Source: Tetrahymena thermophila SB210 (Eukaryota > Ciliophora > Oligohymenophorea > Hymenostomatida > Tetrahymenidae). From it: a stretch of DNA of 64,000 nucleotides. Below the pieces are notes generated by a model. The model had not been told where the DNA came from. It did no database searches and saw nothing but the letters and a program-made list of their open reading frames with translations. Positions 37,510 to 49,478 of the stretch are shown here, in pieces. Within the stretch, counting starts at the first letter, position 1; each line of letters opens with the position of its first letter. The DNA lies in assembly GCF_000189635.1 (NCBI RefSeq), contig NW_002476290.1, forward strand, positions 62,001-126,000. The letters run 5' to 3'. Position numbers and translations under genes: made by a program.

Positions 37510-40161
37510 TCAGTATTTTACAATTCCTTTTTAGAATTGTTTAAAGTTTTTTAGAAAATCGAGATATTGTTTATTGACTATTTTTCTCTAAAACGAATTA
37601 AGCTTTTAAAATTATTGGCTGTTTTCAATAACTATGTTTTGTTCAAGTGTTTAAATTTTTTAATCTTAGATTACATTTTTCATAATTTCTTTCTTAAGCA
37701 AATCGAATTATTTTTAATCATTTTAAGATGTTGCATCTGTTTCGTTTTCTTTATTTTGACATGTGTTCAAATCTGCCATGGAGCCATACTTTTTTAGCTT
37801 TAAATTTGATAAATTGGGATTTTATGATGATTTTTATTGATCAAGTGTTCTTTGTTTGATATAATTTTTGCTATCAGCTTTGCTAATTTCAAGATTAGTT
37901 GAAGATTAACTGCTTTTAAGATGGATTTTGCTGAATTTTTCAGTTGAGAGAGATTATTTTTATTATAAGGATACTTCTTCTGAAATTCTATTGAGTTTAT
38001 AATGTTTGTTTTTATTTAATAAATGCTAATTTTCAATGCTATTATCTCTGCTATGATTATTAGCAATTTCTTCTTTTTATTCTAAACTTATTTTGCTATA
38101 AGAGTTATTTCTAATGATTGTTGAGGCATCTTCTAGAGTTAATTTCCTATTAGATTATGAAACTTACTAAGCAGGGTTTTAGCTTAGGACTATACTTTAA
38201 TTATCATTTTTTATTGTTTCTAAAAGATTTTCAGGTTAGAATTATCTTATGCTGAGTTTTCTTTGTTTCTAAATAGGAGAAAATTCTCTATATTATTCAT
38301 GCATTTTTCCTATATTCATATTATTTTCGTTGCTCAAATTATCATTATTTATAAAGTTTTTCTCAAACATGCTATTTAAATCCGAGGAAATTAACTATGA
38401 TGTTACTTTTTTAGGGGAAGAAGACTTTTATTATTTATTTTAAATAAGTGACTATTGTCTTTTAAATAAAAGATTTTGATTGCTATTGTATAAAGGAGAA
38501 CTGTTTATAATTTAACTGATATTTGAGTTGGTATTTGCAACTTATGAGTTGTGAAATGAATGTTTTTGTGATATTAAATTACTCTACACAGCAGTAGAAA
38601 AGAAAGTTAAATTCTCAGCTGATGAGTGAATACTTTGGTTTCTTTCATTTATCAGATTATCACAATTATCTTTCTTGATTTCTATACTTTATGTGGATTT
38701 AATTTTAATTAACTAGTCTTTATCTTATTTATCTTATTGTACCTTAGAAACTATTTTTTCATCTTGCACTTTAGAGCCTATTTTTTAGATCAACTTTTGA
38801 AGAAATTTCATGTTGCCTTATTTGGGTTGGATAATTTTTTCGGGTTTAATTACATTTTACGTTTTTTCTTTTTATTAAATTTGAACTGTATCTTCTTCTG
38901 TTTCTTTTACACTGTGGATATCCAAAAGTTTTTTTTTAAATGTTTAGTTTTAGAAATTTTATAATAAATTTTAATCATTTTATGTTGTCTGGTTTAAATT
39001 TTAGCTCTTGTAAAATAAAAATTTGTGCGATTAAGTTGTATTCAATTTGTTCACCAGGCTGTTTTATTAATTTTAAGGTGTTGAATAACCAATCTGAGAT
39101 GTTTTCATATTGTTAGGGGAACTATCTTTTAATTTTATCTGGAGCATTAGTTTATCTTCTTAGGATTTAAGTTATAGTTAATCAGATTGCTATGTTAAAG
39201 AAATAGATTAATTTAAAGTAGAATATTATGAAATCTTTGCATTCTTACAGCTGCTTGGCCTAATTACAAGCTTTTAAAATGAATTTTTTCTTGATTAAGG
39301 TGTTTCCCCGTTATTTACTGAAGTCAAAGATTCTTAGTTAATGTTTAACTGATTATTTGGACTCTATATCTTTAAATTTAATATGAAAGAATTTTCATTT
39401 TTAAAACTTGTGTTGTTTTGACTTATTGAATTATTATTTATAACCATCCGAGACATAGGACTAATCGCACTGTTCCTTTTAATCGTGTTATTTATATTAA
39501 TAGCAGAAACGGGTCGCGATATTATTTTTTAAGAGTTAATTTTTGTAAAATTGTTACTATTATCTTAGGCTTATTCAACTACAGTTATATTGTTGTTATT
39601 TGTCTGCCTTGAAAGCTTTTTGGAGACTAAGCCTCTTAGTATTGAGCCAAATTTTTAAATTTTTTACTATTTGAGCTTCTATACATGAATGTTAATTGTA
39701 CTTTTATCTTCTTAGTTTGTTTGCTTTTCAATAGAGAGCTATTTATTTTAGATCTTAGAACTAATATTTATTATGTCTTTATTTTTAGATTCTTAGTTTT
39801 CATGATTACTTTTGTTTGTTATTTATCTTTACAACGAGTTTTATTGTTGAGCTTAATTTTGAGTGGGCTTCTAAAAAACTTATGAAAGCTGTGGCTCATC
39901 TATATGGTTCAGAGATACAATACTTGTACATCTTTGCAAGTTAGCTTAGGAAAAATTTCTTTTTTAATTGCAATAATTTTATATAAGAGGATGACTTGCT
40001 AATTCTTTCATATTTTTAAATTCTTGGCTTCTATTAATCCTTTTAGGAGTGGGACTCTTGTTAATTAGCATTTATTATTTGACCCATATCTTTGTTTGTT
40101 CAAAGTTCAAAGAATCGCCATCTAAATAATTCTGTATTTGCAATTAATTTTGCTGAATCAT
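37510..40161 (-). CDS. Intronless N/Q/S-rich protein of unknown function, 883 aa
   Basis: A single uninterrupted frame of 884 codons from ATG 40161 to TGA 37510-37512. It contains well over a hundred glutamines encoded by TAA, TAG, CAA and CAG, which by itself fixes the genetic code. The protein is low-complexity throughout, rich in Asn, Gln, Ser and Lys, with many short S-P or R-x-x-S type sites (such as RPSSCKNAK and SPKKVTSQL). It has no membrane segment, no cysteine pattern and no recognised domain. A basic, more ordered stretch occurs near residue 430 (FLQKLIQKIGSKVQDEKI). It is probably intrinsically disordered. ATG 40161 is chosen because the downstream frame is continuous; an upstream non-coding exon is possible. 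Confidence 0.82.
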
Positions 40162-40764
40162 ATTGCATTACAGCCCTTCTATATTTTAATTAATTAAAAA
40201 TCTAATTTTTTAACTTAAAATTAACAAAGTAATTGCAATCTATTTGAATGTAATTTATGTGTAGATTTTGATTACTTGCTTGATATTATGCGTGTTTTTT
40301 CTATCTTATCTGTTATTTTGTTTAATTGAATTGCGGTGCATTCCAAATACTGATACAAAGATATATCTATATTTTTATAAAATTTATTTTTAGGTTCAAT
40401 GCTGGCCACTATTTTTTCTATTTATTTTTAGATAAAAGCAATTAAATATACAAATTAGATAGCAAAATTATTTTCAATTTTTCGTATTAAGTAACAAGTA
40501 ATAATTAATCTAATTAAAATAGAGACAATTTTTATTTAGAGAGAAATAAAGTTTATGGACTGAATTAGCTTTATAATTCAGGAGACATACAAATTAAGTG
40601 GATCATATTGTTTGTAGAATTATTTTTTTAAACTTTAAATAAGAATTTGCATCAAAAAGTTTCATTTAAAATAAAAAAATATTTATTTATTTATTAATAA
40701 ATAATTTTATTTTGTACATTTTTATATAGAATAAATAAATGTAATTTTATTAGTTTTACAGTTT
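40162..40764. other. Spacer between two minus-strand genes
   Basis: AT-rich 600-bp spacer. It includes the promoter region of the 883-aa gene and the 3' flank of the next minus-strand gene. Nothing else seen. Confidence 0.65.
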
Positions 40765-41820
40765 TCAATTCCATTTTTTAAGAATTTATTGCAATTTAAT
40801 ATCGTCATTTGAAGTGCTATCATCTGTAATCTTATATGTTTTATCTTTTTTTTAATTTTTTTATCCATAATTTGGCTCAGATGATTTAAAAAACTCTTAT
40901 TTTAAGTTATTAGCGATTTAGAGTATGTCATCATCATTATCTTCTTCTTCCTCCTCCTCTTCCATTTAATTTAAAATATTTAGTTATTAATTTAAATTAA
41001 AAGTGTTATTTGTCTTTTTAACATCTTCGTTAGGATTGCTTTTAGGAATATTTTACAATATTTATTGAACAAAAAGATCATCTTCTTATTCATCCTCATC
41101 ATCTTCGTCATCACTGTCAGGAATATCAGGAATCACAATTTTTTTATTTTAATTTTCAAATTTATTTTGATTATTAAAGCTTATGTTCGAAAAGGAATTA
41201 CTATTATTATTGTTGTTAGTATTTGATTTTTGCAAAGAAAAAGATTAAATAGTCTATTTTACATTATTAAAGCTGTTAGCTTAATTAATTTGATTCCCCT
41301 TTTTAAATGAAAAATCTTAAATATTGTTGAAATTAGCTTATTGCTAATTTGTCGTTTGAATACCTTCAGAGTTTTCATTCTTGAATAAAAATGAATTACT
41401 GTTACTATTTTAATTTTCTTTTTGTTAATATTTCCCTTTTTGTTATTTCATTTAATTGTTGTTATTATTATTTTAGTAATTATTGTTATTATTATTTTAG
41501 CTTTTATTGTTGTTATTATTTTGGTAACTTTTATTATTATTTTAATAGTTGTTGTTATTGTTATTGCTGTTTTTATTTTAATAAGTTTTTTTGTCATTTT
41601 ATTCTTGCTAATTATTTCCATAGCTTGGCTTGTTTTAAACATTTAAATCTTTTTGCTTTTAAGTAGCTTATTTATTTTGAATATCAACTAGTTTCTTTAA
41701 AAATGTTTTGTATTCTTCGCTCTGAATTTCATAAATAGTCTAGTAAGAAGCCAAATTTTTTACAGCCACAGAAGAATTTCCCCATGGCTTAATTACAGCT
41801 TGTTGCTGCTTTTGATTCAT
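40765..41820 (-). CDS. Asn-rich acidic protein of unknown function, 351 aa
   Basis: An intronless frame of 352 codons. The first 60 residues are ordered-looking (AVIKPWGNSSVAVKNLASYQ, then FLKKLVDIQ). An asparagine-rich tract with interspersed Tyr and Gln covers about residues 80-125. Two acidic clusters follow, DIPDSDDEDDEDEQEDD and MEEEEEEEDNDDD, and the C-terminus is EQ/K-rich. No named domain was recognised. Acidic clusters of this type occur in nuclear and chromatin-associated proteins. The start of MRE11 lies 663 bp away in the opposite direction, so the two genes may share an upstream region. An AG 14 nt upstream of the ATG may mark an intron in the 5' leader. Confidence 0.82.
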
Positions 41821-42483
41821 TTGAACAGATTTTCTAAAAATAAAATCTAGTATTAAAATAAAAAATATTGTTTTTATTATTAATTTGAAGAATTAATTAT
41901 CTTTCTTGCTAAGTTAATTGTTAATTATTATTTTAATTTCAAACTAACCCGTATTTCCCGCAAATTTAATCAAAATTTATCAATAATAATTCTAATTAGT
42001 TTTTCTTTCGCAAAAGTAATTTAGATAGTTCTCAAATCAAATCAAAGTAGCTGACTACGCTAAAAAATAAATGTATTTCTATTCAAATTTGTATTTAAAA
42101 TATTTATACATTCCTTTATTGATTTGCTTCATATTTAATTTTATTTATTTATTAATTTATTTTATTTATTTATTGATTATTTTTTTAATTTTGAGTTAAA
42201 AATATTTTTTTTACTTTTAATTAGTATATAGTTTGTGACTTTATTTTCCAAAAAAAAATATTTATTAATCAAAACTTCGGATTATTGTTAAATTTTGAAA
42301 ATTACTTCCTAATAAATTATAAAGAAAATATTTATTTATTTGATTAGAGTATTTACTTAATAAAGATACATATTATTTTGTTTTTTAGATTTACTGCTAA
42401 ACATAAATTATTAATTAATTATTTGATAATTCATCTATTTATTATTAAGCCAATTATTATTAAACAAGCAAACTATCAATAAG
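41821..42483. promoter_or_regulatory. Divergent upstream region of the Asn-rich gene and MRE11
   Basis: 663 bp of very AT-rich DNA between two divergent start codons. It must hold both promoters. No specific binding motif could be assigned from sequence alone. Confidence 0.45.
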
Positions 42484-45400
42484 ATGAAAAAAAATAACTT
42501 TGTTTTAACTTAGGTCGAAAAGAAAAATGTCTTTAAAGATTAGGAAAATACTTTTAAGATATTAGTTGCCACTGATAACCATGTAGGATATAAAGAAAAC
42601 GACCCTATTAGAGGGAACGACTCTTTTGAAGCTTTTGAAGAAGTATTAAAAATAGCAAAAAGCGAAAAAGTAGACTTTTTACTTTTAGGAGGAGATCTTT
42701 TTCATGAGACCAATCCTTCTTAGCAGTGTTTATATAAAATGCTAAATTTATTGGGTAATTATGTTTTAGGTGATGGCGAAATTTTGTATGGGATATCGAA
42801 TTATAATGATGTAAATTTTCAAGATTGCAATTTGAATATAGAATTGCCAATCTTTGTCATCCATGGTAATCATGACTACCCTTCAGATGAGTATGGAAAT
42901 TTAAGCGTAATAGACCTTCTTCACGCAACAAAATACCTCAATCACTTTGGAAAATTCTCCAACATTGAATAAATAAAGGTATAAAATATTTTAATGATTT
43001 AATCAATATAAAATAAATTTATTTAATAAGAGATAAAGCTATTTATTGCCAATTAAAGTTAATCATTGTGAGAAATTAAGAAGAAAAAAAATATTCTTAA
43101 AATATTTTATTAAAACTAATTTAAAGATAATAAAATAAATAAATTTTAGAAAATTAACACAAATTTAATTTATTTTATTCAAATTAATTTACCTCAAAAT
43201 AGTTACTTTATAAAATATTAAGAAGAGTTTTATATAAAATTAACAAATACTTACCAATCAGCTTAGTTCCAAATTAATTATTTTATTTAAATTAATTATT
43301 TTTCAATTAAAATATTGAAATTTTAATTATTTAATAATGATGTCCTGAAGATTGAATCATATAATATACAGAACTTATATAATAAAAAGAAGAAAAACTA
43401 ATATTAATTAGAAGGTCTCTATCTAAATATTTACTTTTGAAATAAAAAATAGGTTACTCCTATAATCTTCCAGAAAGGCAATACAACAGTAGCTTTGTAT
43501 GGAATTGGATACTTAAAAGATAAATACTTTCATAAAATGCTTGAGGAGGGTAAAATAGAGTTTGTTAAACCTGAATAAATGGGGTATAAGGACACAGTGA
43601 ATATTTTAGTCATTCATTAAAATAGATACAAAGGAATCAGATAAGGACAATCTTACAGAAATTGTGTGCATCCTGAATAATTTCCAGAGTGGATTGACTT
43701 TATAATTAGAGGTCACGAGGTAACATATTAATTAAAAATAATCGTAATCCATATAATTTTTTTTAACTGAAAGCATGAATAAAAAGATGATATAGATATT
43801 ATGAAAGAATGTCCTATTGCTACTATTTAACCTGGCTCTACTATATTAACAGCAATAGAAGATGTTTAGGCAACACCAAGAAGAGCTATATTATTTGAAA
43901 TAAAAGGCCTTGAAGCTAACTTTTAAGATATTACTCTAATTTAATCATATAGGCCAGTTTTATATGAGCATGTTGAATTAACTAGTGTAGTAAAAAAAGC
44001 AGGATTCGATTTAGATAATGAAGTACCTGCAGATTAGGCTGTAGAAGAAGTTCTATGGCAATTTATTTAACAGTCTATCAACAATTTTAAAATAGTCTTG
44101 AAAGAAAATTTTCCAAACAGTCCTCATTTATTTGCTAAAAAACCTATTTTAAGATTTAAAATTGAGCAAAGCAATTTTGATGTTTTTAACTTTCAAAGGT
44201 AAATAAATGCTTAAAAAATTATTTCTTAAAAGCTTGTTTGAATATTTTTATTATCAAAAATCATTTATTATTTTCATGATTTATGATTTTTGTTACAATC
44301 CAATCAAAGATTAATTTAATTTTAATTAAATTTTCAATTTATTCATTCATATATAAACTTTTTATTTAAAAATTTTCTTTAAATTGTACAAATGCTTTTT
44401 TGTTTTAATAATGCTTATTAAATTAAATTAAAAGAATAGAATCTAAACTGTCAGACTTGGTTGCAAATCCAGGTGAAGTGCTTAAATTTTGGAAAAGAAT
44501 AATAATTAATCCTAAAACTATTAAAAATCCAAAATTAGAAGAAGATTTTATCAAAACTTTAAAAGGAAAATCAGATTTTGATACAATAGGTAATGAAACT
44601 GTCAAGGATATTAAAGAATTATATGAAGATAGGATTAAAAAAAATAAATCTATTTCATGCCTGCCGAGCAGTCTTATAATGGATACCCTTGAAAAAGTTA
44701 ATTTGAGGAATAGAAACTCTTCTATAGAAGACATAATCAAGAATTTACAAAATAAATTACAGGAAAATGTAGCTGTTTAGGAGGAGAAAGAAATAAGGAA
44801 GGTTAATGAACAATATCGTTAATAAATGAACAGCGTTTTATAAAAAATATCTACTAATATTGATGAGAGATAAAAAGATAAAATAGATCTTGACTTAAAA
44901 AACAGTGATAAAATTATATACAAAACTTTGATGAACAATTAATTTGATGATCTGAAACAAAGTTTAAATGAGAAAATAAGGACAAAAGTGGCTGAGCTAT
45001 TCATTCAAGACTTTTAATAGGATGGAGATAATGATATTGATATAGAAAATAATAGTGATGGCTAATATAAGGAAAGTAGTACAAATAAAAAAAGTTTGAA
45101 TTCTGATTAAATGGATAGTGAAGAAGAAGATAATAAAACTAGTAAAGTTAAAGGACGAGGAAGAAAAAGAACTGAAAATAAATCTATCACAACGAAAAAG
45201 TAAGTCAAGGACTTTGAATTAGAAGATAATGATTATGAAAATGAAAATATACATGATGAGGAAGATGAAAATTAAATTTCATAATAGAAAGGATTTAAAG
45301 GCAAATTTAAGAATAGCAAATTAGCCAAAGAAAAGGCAAACTAAAACTTGAAAAATAGATAAGAAATAAAAGTTGAAGATTCAAGTGATCAAGATGAAGA

Positions 45401-45902
45401 AAAAATTGAAAAAGTAAATAGAAGAATAAAAAAAAGTGATAATAAAAGAGATTTCAATGCTGAAAATGAAAAACCTAATATGAAAAGTGGGTTTAAATAA
45501 AAAATGACATACGCTCAGTTATTCAAGAAATAAAATAGAATGGATTAAGAAGAAGAAGAAGACTATGAAGAAAATTAATAAAGTGATGAAGATGCTTCAC
45601 AGCAATCAGATTGTGAATTTGGGTTAAATGGAGAGAAATAAAAAATTAGTTATAATATTGCTCATATTTCTGAAATACAAAAAAAGAACTAAAGCAATAA
45701 GTCTCTTCCATTATTGCAAGTTCAATAAAAGAAAGAATAAAGTAGTGCTATTAAGATAGAGAATTCTAGCAATACTAGGCAGAGTATTTTAAGCAAAAAA
45801 AAGCCCCAAGCACCACAAGATGAGCCAAGAAGAGAGTAAAAAGAGCTGGATATAAGAGAATTGATGATGAAAAGAATGAATTAAGCAAATGTTAAAAATT
45901 GA
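42484..45902 (+). CDS. MRE11: MRE11 double-strand-break repair nuclease, 884 aa
   Basis: Exons 42484-42978, 43453-43719, 43774-44198 and 44435-45902 join to 885 codons. All metallophosphoesterase motifs are present: DNHVGY (Asp31, His33), GGDLFHE (Asp71), [12 protein letters not shown] (His127-Asp131), VIHQNR and GHE|HE, the last split by intron 2. The capping domain keeps [16 protein letters not shown] and [11 protein letters not shown]. The C-terminal 350 residues are acidic and K/E-rich with an RGRKR-type basic patch (GRGRKRTEN), as in other eukaryotic MRE11 tails. MRE11 forms the MRN complex with RAD50 and NBS1 and resects DNA ends; in Tetrahymena it acts in meiotic break repair. Intron 1 (474 nt) is unusually long for this window. 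The assignment is firm. Confidence 0.96.
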
Positions 45903-46462
45903 ATTATTTTTTAGCAGCTTTCATTGATTGATTAAGAGTTAAATTATTTTAATAATATTTAAAATAAAAACATTATTAGGTAATTACATTCAAATTATAC
46001 ATTTAAAATAAATGAAAATAAATTGCTTTATACTAAATTAATTTAATTACTTATTGTCTAAGCTTATTAATTAATAAAAATTAATATTCTTGTTGTGTTT
46101 GTAAACTTATCAGTTAAATTCATATACCTAAATAAATAAATACCATATTTAATATAGTTTGTTGATGTAAACAAATTTTTGAACTGTTATATCTAAGTGG
46201 GGAGCTCAGTAGCAGCTTTTGCATATGTTGGTTAGGTTATTTCATTCAGATATTTATTGAATAGAATTTTTTAGTGTAAATTAATAAAATTTACATTTGT
46301 TTTGTAAATACATACTTATTAAATGCGTTATTTTATTTACTATTTTTGTTTATGAATTATTAAATTAACAAATGACATAAGTAATAGAATTAAAATTAGA
46401 CTGAATGCATAATTTAAAGTTAGTAGAGGTTATTAAATTATTTAGTAAGATATAAATAAAAT
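45903..46462. other. Spacer between MRE11 and the next plus-strand gene
   Basis: AT-rich 560-bp spacer with no recognised feature. Confidence 0.65.
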
Positions 46463-48216
46463 ATGATTAGAAAGGAACAAGATAGCAGCAGAAAATCATT
46501 AGGAGAAAAGTAGAATTTGAATGAACTTTAAAGATGGCTGAAAAAAGTGTAAAGGCTATCTCAGCATTAAAGTCGGTTAAGTATATAAACTTCTCATTCG
46601 CCTAAGAAGAACCAAATTAGAGCTTTAGAATTAAAATCTAAACTTCTCTTTTCTATTAATAATGAAGTCGAGCCTCCTCAGTAAAGTCAACTTGCTATTA
46701 GTCCTCACAAAAATGAAAATGAAAAAAATAGTTTGTTTCCACCTATATATAACCCTAATTTTACCCATTTAGAAGATGATAAGACGGATGAAAGAAGTGA
46801 ATAAGATTTGAAAATAGTAGATAAACTCAATTTTTTTACACCTATTCAAAGATCTTAAAACAAATTCAGTCAAAGATTAATACAAATGAAATAAGTTTAA
46901 AACAACTAAGATAGTATCCAAGCTCAAAAATCTGGAGTTAATATTATAAGCTTTACACAGGCAAGATGTTTGATATAGCCCAAATTCATGGAAGACAAAG
47001 GAAGTATGTGTATTACTGAATTGTAAATTATTGATTTGTGGAAATTTATTTCTAATTAATTTAAAAAGTTAAGTAAATATATATTTGCTTTATTTATATT
47101 ATTTTTATTTAAAAAGATGGCCTGAATAAATGAAGTAGGAGCTTATTTAAGTCAACACAAAATTAGAGGTATTAATTATTTAATTAATATTATTTATCAA
47201 GCAAGAACTTTAAAAAAGAGAATAAATAAATAAATATTTTATTTGTAAAACAATGAAATGATATTGATAAAATATATTTTTTATGTGATGTAATTAATTA
47301 GGAAGGATAAGATACTATAAAATCAAGAAATTTAAGAATGAGAGAAGAAGATAAAGAATACACTTAAAGATATAAACCTAAAAAAATGAAGCAGAATGTA
47401 GAAATATTTTTGAAAGTTAGAGATGATAGATAAAATATGCAGCTTTCTGAAATAAGTCCAGAAAATGTCATTGACAGCTATGGGTTAAGAAACTAAACAA
47501 AGAATTATAAAATATCTATTTAAAAGAAATTATATTAATAACACTCATCAAAGAGCTAAGATATAAAATACAACGCAGCCCAAAAACAGTTAAATGAGTA
47601 ATATCTGAATTTATCTAATACTACAGATACCAAAAGATCTAGAAAATCTACATCTTTAAGCAGAAACAATGTAAATTAATACAATTTGTTTATTGTTTCA
47701 TTATGAAAATAAAATATAACCAATATTTAATCATTTAAATTATTTAAATAGGGGAGTTTTTATAAAGATAGAATGTCTGATGAAATCGAAGTAGAGAATA
47801 ATAAAATCCAAAATTTATCGACAAATGAATCTAAATAAAATATTCAAGATATCTAAAACGATTCCTTTTGTTAATATTATAATAAGAGCTTTGTCAATCA
47901 AAGCTATTAAAGCGCATAATAAAAAAATAAATTTATTTTAAAATTTTCACAATCTGGAAAGAATAATACAGATATTAATGAGCAATATCTTTTAAGGTAG
48001 GCCATACTCGATAAACATTTAGATTAAAAGAAAAGCTCTTATTGGAAAAACTATGAAGATGTTTCTTAAAAAATGCAACAAATAATATAAATTAAAGATG
48101 AATGTGAATCTTTGTTAGAAAATACTCTAGGATTAGATTCTTACTTAAATAGAGTTGATTAGGACTTTAATAAAAAAATAGATAGATTAGGCAAAAAAAT
48201 TGAAAAGTACAAATGA
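46463..48216 (+). CDS. Hypothetical protein, 481 aa
   Basis: Exons 46463-47022, 47117-47168, 47302-47670 and 47752-48216 give 482 codons. All splice junctions are GT-AG and keep the frame, and exon 2 is only 52 nt. The sequence is hydrophilic, rich in Lys, Gln, Asn and Ser, with a short hydrophobic block (GVNIISFTQARCLIQPKF) in exon 1. The C-terminal 80 residues are probably helical (YEDVSQKMQQIIQIKDECES). No domain was recognised. The exon structure and codon use are as good as in recognised genes here, so it is real, but I cannot suggest a function. Confidence 0.78.
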
Positions 48217-49478
48217 AATAATTTTCAAACAATTTTATTTATTTATTTATTCATTTATTTATTGATTGATTGTATATATTGAATTAAATTGTTTATTTAA
48301 CTTTAAGCTTAGTATAATAATTGTGAGTTTATTTTAGTCAAAATTATAAATGCATGATTAACACTTATTTTTTTAAAAGCTCAAAATTTTCAGAATACTT
48401 TTCTATTTTAGGTATAAATTTATATTAAAGTAATAATTTTACAAGGATTTAAACTATTTTATAATAGATTTATAAAAACGAAGTACTCTTCTATAAGAAA
48501 AAAAGTTTTTTTTATAAATTCTTCATGATTATTAAAAAATAATCCAAATTATTTTTATAGTGGTTAGCCTAATTGCATAAATAGCTTTGATATAATCAAT
48601 AATAATTAATTTTATTTGAAAAGCTTGAATTGTAAAAAAATTTTTTTTATCTAATTAATTAATGTATGACAGTTTTTGCAATAAGGAAGTACTTGTATTT
48701 CAAAAAATTAATTAATTTAAAGGTATAAGAACAAAAAACTTTTACAAAAGGTAAATTTGTACTCAATTAATTCAAATTGCTATTATTTTGTTATCTAATC
48801 AAATGATAATTAATAGAAATGCTTTAGTGAAAGAAGGATTTATAACAAAGGAAGCCTTGAAAGATTATAAAATATTGAAATGATAATATATTTGAATTAG
48901 TTTTTAGATTTATTTTTAATATATCAAATTACTAAACAAATTTTATTTATGTTTAAAGTACTATTTGTATTGCTTTTAAATGCTAGATCATAATTAAAAA
49001 TATTAGATATTAAATTCTAATTTTAGCATAAATAGTCATATTTTATAAATTTTAATAGAAAATAAGAGGAAATTAATGAGTTGAGATAGTTTAGTTACTT
49101 ACTTACTTATTTATTTTCTTTTGCTTGTTAAATGAGTGAATCAACTGTTTAAATGCAATTAATTTTATGCTTAGTTTAGTTTATAATATTTACTTGAGTA
49201 TTTTAAATATGATATGTAAATTGAGGGTATTGAACAATAATCAATCGTATTTCAAAAGTTTTATTTAAGTTAGAAGTGGTACTAAGTATCTATCTTCTAA
49301 AAAATCATTAATTGGTATATAATTACTCAATAGGTAAATAAGTACTTTTTAATTAATTTCAATTATAACAATATTTGTAGTAACAGTAAAAAAGATAAGG
49401 TATTTGGAAGATTTGTTTTAAAATTTACACAATAACAAACGACTTGATCTTATTTACTGAGAGGATAGTACATACTGC
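48217..49478. other. Intergenic region
   Basis: 1.26 kb of AT-rich DNA between two genes on the same strand. No gene or structure recognised. Confidence 0.6.

Noticed and set aside
41391-41666. Plus-strand open frames rich in Tyr, Cys, Val and Ile
   Set aside because: They are the complement of the asparagine tract of the minus-strand gene at 40765-41820.
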